Below, in pieces: positions 26,460 to 35,385 of a DNA stretch of 64,000 nucleotides; within the stretch, counting starts at the first letter, position 1, and each line of letters begins with the position of its first letter. Origin of the DNA: JAVBMU01 sp031551755 (GTDB lineage Bacteria > Actinomycetota > Actinomycetes > Actinomycetales > Cellulomonadaceae); assembly GCA_031551755.1 (NCBI GenBank), contig JAVBNE010000025.1, positions 1-64,000 of the forward strand, given 5' to 3'. The translations under genes were made by a program, and so were the position numbers. The notes below the pieces were generated by a model that had not been told where the DNA came from, searched no databases, and saw only the letters and a program-made list of their open reading frames with translations.

Positions 26460-29400
26460 TGTACCTCCACAGGTTGGGCTTCGGTGCGATCGGCCCGTTC
26501 CCCGGGGAACATGTGATCGACCTCGGACAGGTCGGCGCCTCCGGACTCTTCTTGCTGGACGGTCCCACGGGCGCCGGCAAGTCCACTGTGATTGACGCGA
26601 TCGTCTTCGCCCTCTACGGCAAGGTGGCGTCGAGCGCGGCCAGCGACGACCGGCTGCGTTCAGCGCACGCGGCCCCCGACACCGAATCGTATGTGGACCT
26701 CGTCTTCGAGACGCCCGCGGGCATCTTCCGCATACGCCGCACACCGGCGTATGCACGGCCCAAGCGTCGAGGCGCCGGAACCACGATGCAGAAGGCATCG
26801 GTGAAACTCTGGCGGTTGGCGCAGGTGCCGCCGGCTGATCAGGTGGCTGACGCCGTCGGTGAGCTGCGTTCGAACCGCCCCGACGAGGTCGGTGTGGAGC
26901 TGCGCCGGATCATCGGATTGGATCGCGATCAGTTTGTCCAGACCGTCGTGTTGCCGCAGGGGGAGTTCGCGGAGTTCCTCCGGGCCAAACCCGAAGACCG
27001 GGCGGTGCTGCTCCAGCGGGTCTTCGCCACCGAGGTGTACGACCGTCTCTCGAGCCGGCTGACCGAGCTGAGTCGAAACGCGGCACGCCGGGTTGAAGTG
27101 GCGGAGCAGAATGTCCGCGCAGCGGTGGAACAGTTCATCGGGGCCGCGGGTGTTGATCACCTCCGAGCCGAGGCGCTGCGAAATCCGGCTGCGGTGTCGG
27201 CAGCGCAACCAGCAGCACCCGCCCGTTCGGGTGATTCTGCTGACTTGGCCGGCCCAGAATGCCTGGGTCCCGTTGTTCCCGGCGCCAGCCCCGCTGATCC
27301 GGGAGGCTCGTTCGGCCTTGACCGCGCAGGGCGGGTCGCCGTCGAGGTCGCCGCCCTCGACGCCACTGCTGCCGAACTCGGTGCACGGGCAGACGGTGCG
27401 CGGCACGCCCTCGACGTCGCTCGGGCAGCAGTGGACGACGGTCGTGCTATGGCCGCGCTCATCCAACGTCGCAACGACTTGCGCTCCGAGGAGGTTGCGC
27501 TGGCGGCCGACTCCGCTCGGATCGCCGAGGTTCGTAAACGGCGTGATGCCGGTGATCGCGCAGCCGTCGTGTGGCCGGCCCTCCAAGGGTCACGGGCCGC
27601 CACCGCCGCGAAAGACGCCGCCGCCGGTCGTCTCGAGGCGGCCCGGTTGGAGTTGCCCGCCGCGGTCCGCGAAGACGAGATGCCTGTCCTCGCCACCCTT
27701 CGGGATGAGGTTGGCGCCGCCCTGACCAGGGGCCTGCGCTTGCTCGAGGTCGGCAACCAGATCCCGGTCCGGGAACAGCTGATCGCCGACCGCCGCAAGG
27801 AACTCGACCGAATCCAGGAGGAGCGGACCCGCCTGATCGCCGACCTCGTCGACCGCCCCACCATGCGTGCCGAATTGGTCGACGATCAGCGCGCCACCGA
27901 CCGCGCAGTGACGGCGGAACCGGGGTTGGTGGCCGCCGTCGATCGATGCCGAGAGATACACACCGCGGCCGCTGCGGCTGCGGCCGCCGTTGTCGGATTG
28001 CGGGCGGCCTCCACCGAGCTCGCCACCAGGCAGCAGGTGGCGACCGCCGCCGTCGCGCACGAAAGCGCCTTGCGGACCGCGCATATCGCGGGGCTGGCCG
28101 GGGAGTTGGCCGCTGCGCTCATCCCCGGCGAGCCTTGCCCGGTATGCGGTTCGGATCTTCATCCACACCCTGCTGCGGTCGACGCCGCGGCAGTCGATGG
28201 CGCAGAGGTGGAGGCCGCCGAGCAACTCCGGGTGGTGGCCGGCGAGCAGGCCGCTACCGCCGCGAGCCGGGTCGCGGCTATCAAGGAACGGATCGCTCTC
28301 ACACGCGCTGCGGCCGGTGGAGTCGAACCGGCCGAGGCCGCCCAGGCGCTCGCAAGAGCCCAGGACGAACTGGCCGCGAACAGAGCCCTGGCTGCCCGCG
28401 CGACGGCTGCCGTTCAGGCTGTCGGTGATTTCGACCAGGCGACCGCCGTTCTCTCTGATCGCGAGGTGGCGATCGGAGCCGAGATCGTGGCGGCCGCTGC
28501 GGAACTCACACAGCTCACGGAAGCCTTGGCGGCCGACCGTGCAGAGATCGCCGCGGAACTCGCCTCGATCACCCCACTGCTTGGGACGACACCCGTTTCG
28601 ATGGCTGCGGGGCACGATCTGCTGACCGCGTACGCACGGCATCTGGATGGAGTGCTGACGGCGGCGGCTGAGTTCGCCACCGCTCGATCAGCCGCCGCGG
28701 ACCGGGTTGCCGAGGTTGCGGAGCTCGCCAACCGTCAGGGCTTCACCTCCGCCGAAGAAGCAGCGGATGCCGTGGTCGATCCCGTCGAATTGGCGCTGAT
28801 CGACGAGGAGGTGGTGGCTTACGACTCCGCCTGCGTGCGGCTGCGGGTCGCCCTGGCCGACAGCGAGTTCGTTGCCTTGACGGAAGACGCAGCGGTCGAC
28901 CTTGCTGCGTTGACGGAAGCGGAATCGGTTGCTGCTCAGGCAGCCCGAACCGCGGCGGAGAGCCACAGCGTGGCAGTTCGGGCAGCGCAGTCAGCTCGGG
29001 CCGCACAGGCGGAGGTGGTCGCGGCGACCGAGGCATGGACTACGGCGCGGACGGAGGCGGGACCGATGGCCCGGCTCGCCACCTTGGCCAGCGGGACCGG
29101 GGCAGACAACACCAAGGCGATGTCGCTGACCACCTTCGTGCTGATCCGGCGTTTCGAAGATGTGGTCGCTGCCGCGAACGATCGGCTGCGGGAAATGTCC
29201 AGCGGTCGTTACGAACTAAAACGGAGCGAGAGCAAAGAAGATGTCCGATCGCGCCGCGTCGGGCTTGCCATGCGTGTCGTCGATCACGTCACCGAGCAGG
29301 AACGCGACCCCCGGACGCTTTCGGGTGGGGAGACGTTCTACGTCTCACTGTGCCTGGCGCTGGGGCTGGCCGACGTGGTGACAGCCGAGGCGGGTGGCGT

Positions 29401-29611
29401 GGAACTGGGAACGCTGTTCGTCGACGAGGGATTCGGCAGCCTGGACGCCGAGACGCTGGATGTTGTGCTGGCCGAACTGGGCAGGTTGCGTGCGGCTGGC
29501 CGGGTGGTGGGTGTCGTTTCCCATGTCGAGGCCATGCGGCAGTCGATCGCCGAACAGGTGCGTGTGCGACCGTTGCCCGGCGGCGGCAGCACCCTTGATG
29601 TCCGGGGGTGA
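26459..29611 (+). CDS. sbcC: SbcCD nuclease subunit C (SMC-like ATPase)
   Basis: The 1050-residue Rad50-like ATPase has Walker A (LDGPTGAGKSTVIDAIVF) near residue 35, two long Ala/Arg/Glu-rich coiled-coil arms, a zinc hook (EPCPVCGSDLHPHP, near base 28135) and the C-terminal ABC half with LSGGETFYVSLCLALGLADV and Walker B LFVDEGFGSLD. Around bases 27190-27340 a Pro/Ala/Gly-rich stretch interrupts the first arm. Together with SbcD it processes DNA hairpins and blocked ends. Confidence 0.96.
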   Translation: MYLHRLGFGAIGPFPGEHVIDLGQVGASGLFLLDGPTGAGKSTVIDAIVFALYGKVASSAASDDRLRSAHAAPDTESYVDLVFETPAGIFRIRRTPAYARPKRRGAGTTMQKASVKLWRLAQVPPADQVADAVGELRSNRPDEVGVELRRIIGLDRDQFVQTVVLPQGEFAEFLRAKPEDRAVLLQRVFATEVYDRLSSRLTELSRNAARRVEVAEQNVRAAVEQFIGAAGVDHLRAEALRNPAAVSAAQPAAPARSGDSADLAGPECLGPVVPGASPADPGGSFGLDRAGRVAVEVAALDATAAELGARADGARHALDVARAAVDDGRAMAALIQRRNDLRSEEVALAADSARIAEVRKRRDAGDRAAVVWPALQGSRAATAAKDAAAGRLEAARLELPAAVREDEMPVLATLRDEVGAALTRGLRLLEVGNQIPVREQLIADRRKELDRIQEERTRLIADLVDRPTMRAELVDDQRATDRAVTAEPGLVAAVDRCREIHTAAAAAAAAVVGLRAASTELATRQQVATAAVAHESALRTAHIAGLAGELAAALIPGEPCPVCGSDLHPHPAAVDAAAVDGAEVEAAEQLRVVAGEQAATAASRVAAIKERIALTRAAAGGVEPAEAAQALARAQDELAANRALAARATAAVQAVGDFDQATAVLSDREVAIGAEIVAAAAELTQLTEALAADRAEIAAELASITPLLGTTPVSMAAGHDLLTAYARHLDGVLTAAAEFATARSAAADRVAEVAELANRQGFTSAEEAADAVVDPVELALIDEEVVAYDSACVRLRVALADSEFVALTEDAAVDLAALTEAESVAAQAARTAAESHSVAVRAAQSARAAQAEVVAATEAWTTARTEAGPMARLATLASGTGADNTKAMSLTTFVLIRRFEDVVAAANDRLREMSSGRYELKRSESKEDVRSRRVGLAMRVVDHVTEQERDPRTLSGGETFYVSLCLALGLADVVTAEAGGVELGTLFVDEGFGSLDAETLDVVLAELGRLRAAGRVVGVVSHVEAMRQSIAEQVRVRPLPGGGSTLDVRG

Positions 29612-29615
29612 GTAG

Positions 29616-30410
29616 TCAGGTCGTGATGGCCGGGTCCGTCGCGGGTTCGCTGGAGTCCTCATCCATCAGGTCGACGCAGTAGTCCCCCTGCGGGTTCCGG
29701 AACCGATCCCCACAGGTGTAGCCGAACTCCTCGTACCCCGTGTCGTAACCCGAACGGTCGAAGAGGTCGTCACAGGCGACCGCGTCACCGGCTGCGCAGG
29801 CGTCCCACAGCTGGTCCAAAGCCGCGTTGTCGCCGTAGGTGTCGTCGAGGTCATCCTGGAAGACGGTGTTCATCAGCACGCTCGTGGCGATCACCAGCGA
29901 CGAGAAGACGCCGACGATGATGCCGGCGATAGCCAATCCGCGTCCGGAATCTCCGTTGCGCTTGATCCGCCACAGCGCGAAGCTTCCCAGGACGATCGGG
30001 ATCAGGCCCAAGAGGCAGGTGCACATCGCAGCGATGGCCAGGCCATTCGTGTGCGTGTTCGGCCGCCCGTATGGGTGCTGCGATGCGTAGATGGCACCCG
30101 CCGGGGTCTGGTATTGGGGTAGTGACCGAAGCGGCGGTGCTCCGTACTGGAAAGGTGTGAACGGTTGTCCCTGCACATGTGGGTATGCCGGTGCGGGCGG
30201 TCCCATCGGTGCACTGGTTCCCGCGGGGTAGCTGCTCGTGGGCGGATAGCCACCGCCGGAGCCGTCACTGCCTGCCGGAGGGTCCGGCCACGGAGTGGGC
30301 GCCGGTTGTGGTTGAGGCGGAGGGATCTTTGCCCCTGCGGGTGGGGGGACGTCTGGGCTCGGTGGTTCCACGGGCGGTGGAGCATAGGGGTTCTCGGGAT
30401 AACCGGACAT
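29616..30410 (-). CDS. DUF4190-type membrane protein with Pro-rich N-terminus and Cys motif
   Basis: The 264-residue protein begins with about 125 residues rich in Pro, Tyr and Gly (SGYPENPYAPPPVEPP), a disordered cytoplasmic segment. Two hydrophobic helices follow in the DUF4190 pattern (NGLAIAAMCTCLLGLIPIVLG, then ALWRIKRNGDSGRGLAIAGII). The C-terminal part has LWDACAAGDAVACDDLF, YEEFGYTCGDRF and YCVDLMD, with four cysteines that could pair outside the membrane. A paralogue lies 120 bp upstream with the same layout. The function is unknown. Confidence 0.8.
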   Translation of the reverse strand: MSGYPENPYAPPPVEPPSPDVPPPAGAKIPPPQPQPAPTPWPDPPAGSDGSGGGYPPTSSYPAGTSAPMGPPAPAYPHVQGQPFTPFQYGAPPLRSLPQYQTPAGAIYASQHPYGRPNTHTNGLAIAAMCTCLLGLIPIVLGSFALWRIKRNGDSGRGLAIAGIIVGVFSSLVIATSVLMNTVFQDDLDDTYGDNAALDQLWDACAAGDAVACDDLFDRSGYDTGYEEFGYTCGDRFRNPQGDYCVDLMDEDSSEPATDPAITT

Positions 30411-30533
30411 GCGCTGCACCGCCTCGTGGTTCGCGGGGCCGGGTGGCCTCGCGAAATGGTACGGCTGTCGGCCGCCGAGTCCTAGATGCCGTCCATGGTT
30501 TCATCCGCTGGGTTGCCGGCGGCTCGGTCTGGG

Positions 30534-31079
30534 CTAGGTCGTGCCCGCTGCGGGATCGGTTTTATCCATCAAGTCGGCACAGTGCTCGTCGGTGTCCGGG
30601 AATCGACCGCCACAGGAACCACCGAACTCCTCATAAGAGGTACCGCCCTCGGAGAGTATGTACAGATCGTCGCAGGCGGTTCCGTCACCGGCCTCGCAGC
30701 TGTTCCACAGTGCATCCAGTTCGGCGTCGTCGCCGTAATCGGCGGAGCCGGTGTCGCTGTACTCGTAGTTGCCGCCGTCGACACTGTCGAAGTCGCGCCA
30801 GATGGCGCTCCCGATGAGCCACATGATGATGACCAGCGCAATGTAACTGAGTGTGCTGATGATGCCGAGGATGATGCCGGCGACTGCGAATCCGGATCCC
30901 TGACTCTGGGTCCGCTTGATCCGCTGCAACGCCGCTATCCCGAAGCCCAGCGGGATCGGTCCGAGCCAGAGCACGCCGGTGACCAGGGCGACAATGGCCA
31001 GCGGCTCGGTTGAGTACGCGGGCGGTTGATAGGGCGACTGTTGCGGCGGGGGGTAGGGGCTCTCGGGATATCCGGACAC
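30534..31079 (-). CDS. DUF4190-type membrane protein, paralogue of the downstream gene
   Basis: A GTG start (SGYPESPYPPPQQSPY) is chosen because it aligns with the start of the paralogue at 30410; the longer frame upstream lacks that pattern. The 181-residue protein repeats the architecture: short Pro/Tyr N-terminus, two helices with IAALQRIKRTQSQGSGFAVAGII between them, and the same C-terminal Cys signature (LWNSCEAGDGTACDDLY, YEEFGGSCGGRF, HCADLMD). The pair most likely arose by tandem duplication. Function unknown. Confidence 0.78.
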   Translation of the reverse strand: MSGYPESPYPPPQQSPYQPPAYSTEPLAIVALVTGVLWLGPIPLGFGIAALQRIKRTQSQGSGFAVAGIILGIISTLSYIALVIIMWLIGSAIWRDFDSVDGGNYEYSDTGSADYGDDAELDALWNSCEAGDGTACDDLYILSEGGTSYEEFGGSCGGRFPDTDEHCADLMDKTDPAAGTT

Positions 31080-31215
31080 GGTGCGGCCAACTCTCTCGAT
31101 TAATCCGGGCGGCCTCGCCCACCGACATCGTAGTAGGAAGGCGGCCCCCGCAGTACCTGGTTGCCTGGGCTTGCCGCCGGCCGACAGGTTCGGTTCACGT
31201 GACCGGTCACGTTCC

Positions 31216-31452
31216 TCAGGAGAGCTCGTCCTCGTCGAGCGGGACCACCTCGAAGGCTTCCCCGAGTCCGAGACCGAAGGTGGCGCAGAACTGGGCGATG
31301 AAATTCCCGGAGGGCTGGGCACCGGCTACCACGCGCCGTAGTGTCGTCCGATCAACTCCGATCATGCGTGCCTGGGCGTCCTCGGACGGGATGTTGCGCG
31401 TCTCTCGCAGACGTTCCGCGACTCCCTCCCGGAGCCGGAGTGTCACCGCCAT
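31216..31452 (-). CDS. Small Xre-family HTH regulator
   Basis: This 78-residue protein consists almost only of a helix-turn-helix domain (LRETRNIPSEDAQARMIGVD followed by RTTLRRVVAGAQPSGNF). The ATG at 31452 is chosen because GGAGG lies 5 nt upstream; an ATG four codons earlier overlaps that site. It diverges from a second HTH gene across a 147-bp region with a 9-bp inverted repeat. It probably binds that region; targets are unknown. Confidence 0.75.
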   Translation of the reverse strand: MAVTLRLREGVAERLRETRNIPSEDAQARMIGVDRTTLRRVVAGAQPSGNFIAQFCATFGLGLGEAFEVVPLDEDELS

Positions 31453-31507
31453 CAACACCTCCATCGTGAATCGATCTGGTGCGAGTCTGCCTCACGCTGA
31501 CGCACAT

Positions 31508-31579
31508 TTGCAACAAGCGCGACAGTTTTGCCCATCTCGACATGCGTTGACCTGCGGCGATGGTTGACAATTGTTGCAA
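31508..31579. promoter_or_regulatory. Inverted repeat operator candidate between divergent HTH genes
   Basis: TTGCAACAA at 31508-31516 and its exact reverse complement TTGTTGCAA at 31571-31579 sit 54 bp apart in the shared intergenic region. The right copy abuts a TTGACA at 31564-31569 that could be a -35 box for the rightward gene. Two sites in opposite orientation suit looping or paired control by one of the flanking HTH proteins. Confidence 0.55.
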
Positions 31580-31599
31580 AGATGCATCATCGTCGGTCC

Positions 31600-32061
31600 A
31601 TGGATTCCAATGCCGACGGCCTCGGACCTTATGTCGAGCGCATCACTCGCGGCGCCTCCTGGCGTACCGTTGCCGACGTTACCGGGATCGATCCCAGCAC
31701 CCTGACCCGACAGTTCAATCGCGGCCGCGTTCCGGCGACGACGATCATTGCGATTGCACGGGCATTCCGTGGAGATATCGTTGACGGTCTCGTGGCTGGC
31801 GGATTCCTCACCGTTGACGAAGCTGATGCGATGGGCGGTCGTGCGTCGTTGCGGTCGGCTACCGATCTTCAGCTCGCTGTCGAGATCCTGCGCCGTGCAC
31901 AGCAGATTCCGCTGCCTGACCTGGGGACATCCCACGATGCGGCCCGGGTGGTCGAGGGATACTTCGAGCAAGACAGAAGTGAGTTCGCCGACGACTCCGC
32001 GGCATCGGACGGACCGATCACGCTGACTGAGGAGGCGGACGACCTGAACGGTCGTGAGTAA
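31600..32061 (+). CDS. Cro/CI-like HTH repressor, partner of the ImmA-like protease
   Basis: The 153-residue protein has an N-terminal helix-turn-helix (WRTVADVTGIDPSTLTRQFN, IIAIARAF) and an acidic C-terminal half without a recognised domain. The start could be ATG 31582 or 31600; neither has a good ribosome site. An ImmA/IrrE-type metalloprotease follows 18 bp downstream. This order, HTH repressor followed by protease, is that of ImmR-ImmA and DdrO-IrrE pairs, where the protease cleaves the repressor after a stress signal. The same logic is inferred here. Confidence 0.75.
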   Translation: MDSNADGLGPYVERITRGASWRTVADVTGIDPSTLTRQFNRGRVPATTIIAIARAFRGDIVDGLVAGGFLTVDEADAMGGRASLRSATDLQLAVEILRRAQQIPLPDLGTSHDAARVVEGYFEQDRSEFADDSAASDGPITLTEEADDLNGRE

Positions 32062-32079
32062 CGACGGAAATGGGGTGAC

Positions 32080-32547
32080 GTGCAGACTTTGCTGCAGCTT
32101 GCGAGGCATCGAGGCGTCGCGGTGGAATGGTCACCGAGAATGGGCGAGTACTTGCGTGGCGTCTATGAAGATCGTCCGCGCCGGATCACCCTGAACAGCG
32201 CGCTGACTTCTCAACAGGCTCGCGCGACCTTGGCGCATGAACTCGGTCACGCGTGGTATCGGCATCGTCGGGTAGGCGATAGTCGGCTCGATGCCAGAAT
32301 CGAGCGGCAAGCCGATGAATACGCCGCAGCACTTCTTTTTGATGCTGAGGCGTACGCCCGAGCGGAGAGAATGGCCGGCCCTCACCCGGGTGCGCTCGCG
32401 CGCGAACTCGACGTGACCCCAGCCGTCGTCGTGGTCTGGCAGCGCATGTTGGATCGCGGTGACCTTGTGGCCTTGAGCGCTCTGAGACAGCAAGAGGTGG
32501 TTGCACCGGTCCGCTGTCGCGCTTCGGCGCATAAGCTTTCGGGGTGA
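32080..32547 (+). CDS. ImmA/IrrE-family metallo-endopeptidase
   Basis: The 155-residue protein (GTG start) has the zinc motif HELGHAWYRHR and, 25 residues on, the third-ligand helix ERQADEYAAALLF, both typical of the ImmA/IrrE family. RRITLNSALTSQQARATLAHEL precedes the motif as in phage-type ImmA. These cytoplasmic proteases cut an HTH repressor encoded next to them. The gene before it is such a repressor; its stop overlaps the GTG of the following DUF2993 gene, giving coupled translation. Confidence 0.88.
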   Translation: MQTLLQLARHRGVAVEWSPRMGEYLRGVYEDRPRRITLNSALTSQQARATLAHELGHAWYRHRRVGDSRLDARIERQADEYAAALLFDAEAYARAERMAGPHPGALARELDVTPAVVVVWQRMLDRGDLVALSALRQQEVVAPVRCRASAHKLSG

Positions 32548-33230
32548 AACGCGTAGCCGGGTGGCTGGTCGGGATTCTGGTGGTCATCGTGCTGGCGGTC
32601 GTTGCCGATCGGATCGCCGTGGGGGTGGCGGAGAACAAGGCAGTGGATGCGATCGAAAGGGCCGCGGACGTCGGCGATGTCGATGTCTCCATCCACGGTT
32701 TCCCGTTCCTCACCCAGGTGATCGCGGGCTCGCTCACCGAAGTAACCGGTTCGGTGAGCTCAGGTTCCTTCGGTGGCCTGCACGTCTCAGACGTCCGTGT
32801 CGATGCCTCGGGAGTTGGCACGTCGGCTCCGTACCTGGTCGATTCGGGAACGGCCGCAGGAGATCTGGCGCTGTCCTCGCTCCAGGAGATCTTGCGTAGT
32901 CAGACGGATCTAGACCTCACCGTGGCCGCTGACGGCGACGCCCTCGCGTTGTCCACCCAAGTGCTGGGCCTCGACCTGGTGGTCGACGTCATTCCCCGAG
33001 TCGACGGCCCGCACACGTTGGGCGTCACAGTGCGTTCGGTCCGGCTGGCCGGCGCGACAGTGTCGATCAAGGACTTGCCGAGCGGGATCGAGAATGCGCT
33101 GACCGATATGAAGATCGCCCTCACGCTTCCGGCCGGCATCTCCTTGACCGGGGTATCGGTCGGTAGCGATGCCGTGCGGATCTCTGCGAGCGGGCAGCAG
33201 GTGGCGTTGGAGGATCTGATCGCATCGTGA
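32544..33230 (+). CDS. LmeA-family (DUF2993) phospholipid-binding protein
   Basis: The 228-residue protein starts with a signal peptide or anchor (VAGWLVGILVVIVLAVVADRIAV) and continues with the DUF2993 fold: VGDVDVSIHGFPFLTQVIAGSL, SSGSFGGLHVSDVRVDASG, then two beta-rich repeats. Mycobacterial LmeA binds phospholipid in the periplasm and is needed for lipomannan elongation. The GTG start overlaps the stop of the upstream ImmA-like gene by 4 nt, an unexpected partner for a lipid-binding protein. Confidence 0.85.
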   Translation: MKRVAGWLVGILVVIVLAVVADRIAVGVAENKAVDAIERAADVGDVDVSIHGFPFLTQVIAGSLTEVTGSVSSGSFGGLHVSDVRVDASGVGTSAPYLVDSGTAAGDLALSSLQEILRSQTDLDLTVAADGDALALSTQVLGLDLVVDVIPRVDGPHTLGVTVRSVRLAGATVSIKDLPSGIENALTDMKIALTLPAGISLTGVSVGSDAVRISASGQQVALEDLIAS

Positions 33231-33495
33231 GCGCCGGTCATCAGGTCCTGGCTGCTCGGCTCAAGGCGCAGCTACTGCGTTCATCGGGGTCGGCGGGCGG
33301 TGACGTGGCCGCGTGGCCGGACGGTGGAATTGGGTGCTCACTGCTCGCGAGGTGGCCTTGGGTGGTGACCGGCCAGACCCGGCCTGTGGCGCTCAGGCAC
33401 GAGGGGGGGCGCCCAATGAACGAAGTCTTAGAACACGCCGGAGCGCCGACCCGGTAGGGTTCGCTCCGAGACCGACAACTCTTCGGGAGACACCA
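33231..33495. other. 265-bp intergenic region before the ABC importer
   Basis: No convincing gene is seen. A 76-codon frame starting at 33227 overlaps the preceding stop but loses coding character after about 30 codons. The segment should contain the importer promoter; GGGAGA at 33485-33490 is the ribosome site for the binding protein. Confidence 0.4.
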
Positions 33496-34410
33496 ATGCG
33501 TAAGCTGCCTGCCCTGATCGCCCTCGGTGCGACGACGACGTTGCTCCTCGCGGCCTGCACCGACGCGTCCAAGAACGAGACGGATGCCAGCCCGTCCGCC
33601 TCAGGTTCCGCCACCTTCGATATGTCCTCGGTGGCCAAGGACGACGCCATCGCCGCGTTGGTCCCGGCCGCGGTGGCCGCCGACGGGAAACTCACCGTGG
33701 GCACCAACGCCGAGTACGCCCCGGCCGAGTTCATCGCTGCGGACGGCAAGACGCCCACCGGTTACGACGTCGACATCATCACCGCCGTCGCGACCGTGCT
33801 CGGCCTCGAGGCCGAGGTCCAGTCGGCCGACTTCACCTCGATCATCCCGGCGCTCGGCAGCCGTTACGAGGTGGGCATCTCCTCGTTCACGATCAAGCCC
33901 GAGCGTATCGAGCAGGCCAATATGATCAGCTACTTCAACGCCGGCGAACAGTTCGGTGTCCAGAAGGGCAACCCGAAGAACATCGACCAGAAGGATCTGT
34001 GCGGGCTCCGGGTCGCGGTAGAGACCGGCACGGTCGAGGACGAGGGTGCCGCCGAGCTGAGTGCGACGTGTGTCTCCGAAGGCAAGAAGGCCATCGAGAT
34101 CATGCGTTTCGACAGCCAGGCCGATGCGACCACCAACCTGGTGGGCGGCAAGGCCGACGTGATGTACGCCGACTCTCCGGTGATCGACTACGCCATCGAG
34201 AAGACCGGCGGGCAGATCGAAGAACTCGGTGAGGTCTTTGACTCCGCCCCGCAGGGGATCGTGGTGGCGAAGAACGACACGGAACTCGCCAAGGCCGTGC
34301 AGCAAGCCGTGCAGAAGCTGATGGACGACGGCTCCCTGGAAGGGATTCTGGATTCCTGGGGCAACAGTGCTGGTGCGCTCAAGTCGGCCGAGCTGAACCC
34401 CACCAGCTAG
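33496..34410 (+). CDS. Polar amino acid ABC transporter substrate-binding lipoprotein
   Basis: The 304-residue precursor has a lipoprotein signal (MRKLPALIALGATTTLLLAAC, lipobox LAAC). The SBP_bac_3 domain follows: LTVGTNAEYAPAEFIAADGK, GYDVDIITAVATVLG, then FTIKPERIEQANMI, LCGLRVAVETGT, and GGKADVMYADSPV. This is the polar amino acid/opine class. The ATG is chosen for GGGAGA upstream and the signal peptide; longer in-frame starts have no signal. Permease and ATPase genes follow directly. The ligand cannot be deduced. Confidence 0.93.
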   Translation: MRKLPALIALGATTTLLLAACTDASKNETDASPSASGSATFDMSSVAKDDAIAALVPAAVAADGKLTVGTNAEYAPAEFIAADGKTPTGYDVDIITAVATVLGLEAEVQSADFTSIIPALGSRYEVGISSFTIKPERIEQANMISYFNAGEQFGVQKGNPKNIDQKDLCGLRVAVETGTVEDEGAAELSATCVSEGKKAIEIMRFDSQADATTNLVGGKADVMYADSPVIDYAIEKTGGQIEELGEVFDSAPQGIVVAKNDTELAKAVQQAVQKLMDDGSLEGILDSWGNSAGALKSAELNPTS

Positions 34411-34419
34411 TTTCGGCAC

Positions 34420-35385
34420 GTGGTGGACAACGCGCACAAGGACCCGGTGCAAGATCGGATCCACGCCGTCCCGGTCCCCAGGCCGGGCCGCTGGCTGGCG
34501 GCTGTCGTGCTCGTCGTGCTGGGCGCGATGGGTGTCAACGCGCTGATCACGAACACCCGCTTCCGTTGGGACATCGTCTGGCTGTACCTGCGGGACAAGG
34601 TGGTGATCGAAGGGCTGATGTGGACCCTCATCCTCACCTTCTCCTCGATGGCGATCGCGGTCGTGCTGGCTGTGCTGCTCGCGATCATGCGCCGATCAGA
34701 CAACCCTGTCATGCGCGTGGTGAGCTGGGGCTACATTTGGTTCTTCCGGGGTACCCCGGTCTTCACCCAGCTCACCTTCTGGGGATTGGTCGCGGTGCTC
34801 TACCCGCGGTTGAGCCTGGGGGTGCCGTTCGGGCCGGAGTTCGTCGAGTTCACCACCCGGGACCTGCTGACCTTTTCCCGGGCGGCCATCCTCGGGCTGG
34901 CGCTCAACGAGGCGGCCTATCTCGCCGAGATCGTGCGGGCGGGTCTGGGGTCGGTGGACCCCGGACAGTCGGAGGCAGCCCGGGCCCTCGGCATGAAGGA
35001 GGGGTCCATCTTGCGACGGATCATCTTGCCGCAGGCCATGCGCGTGATCGTGCCACCGACGGGCAACGAGACCATCTCGATGCTCAAGACGACTTCGCTG
35101 GTGCTCGCGGTGCCCTTCTCGCTCGAACTCACCTACGCCACGAACGCCATCGGGAACAGGAACTTCCTCCCAATCCCGCTGCTGATCGTCGCTGCAATCT
35201 GGTACTTGGTGTTCACCAGCATCTTGATGGTCGGTCAGCACTACATCGAGCGGTACTACGGGCGGGGATTCGGTGTCAGTGCAGCCCCGCCGTCGAAGCG
35301 GCGTGGACGTAAACCACGAAAACAAGAACTGATCGCCGCTTCGGGCACGACGACCGTCGACCCCTTCCTGGATGTGACGCCATGA
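34420..35385 (+). CDS. Polar amino acid ABC transporter permease
   Basis: The 321-residue membrane protein of the HisMQ/GlnP class has about five helices and the EAA loop that docks on the ATPase (NEAAYLAEIVRAGLGSVDPG, SEAARALGMKEGSILRRIILPQA). GTG start, 9 bp after the binding-protein gene. A C-terminal basic tail (KRRGRKPRKQ) follows the last helix. A single permease gene implies a homodimeric channel. Its stop overlaps the ATPase start by 4 nt. Confidence 0.93.
   Translation: MVDNAHKDPVQDRIHAVPVPRPGRWLAAVVLVVLGAMGVNALITNTRFRWDIVWLYLRDKVVIEGLMWTLILTFSSMAIAVVLAVLLAIMRRSDNPVMRVVSWGYIWFFRGTPVFTQLTFWGLVAVLYPRLSLGVPFGPEFVEFTTRDLLTFSRAAILGLALNEAAYLAEIVRAGLGSVDPGQSEAARALGMKEGSILRRIILPQAMRVIVPPTGNETISMLKTTSLVLAVPFSLELTYATNAIGNRNFLPIPLLIVAAIWYLVFTSILMVGQHYIERYYGRGFGVSAAPPSKRRGRKPRKQELIAASGTTTVDPFLDVTP

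Noticed and set aside
33227..33457. 76-codon frame overlapping the DUF2993 stop (GTGA)
   Set aside because: The coupled start is attractive, but coding character fades after about 30 codons and no family resemblance is seen; noted as an intergenic region instead.
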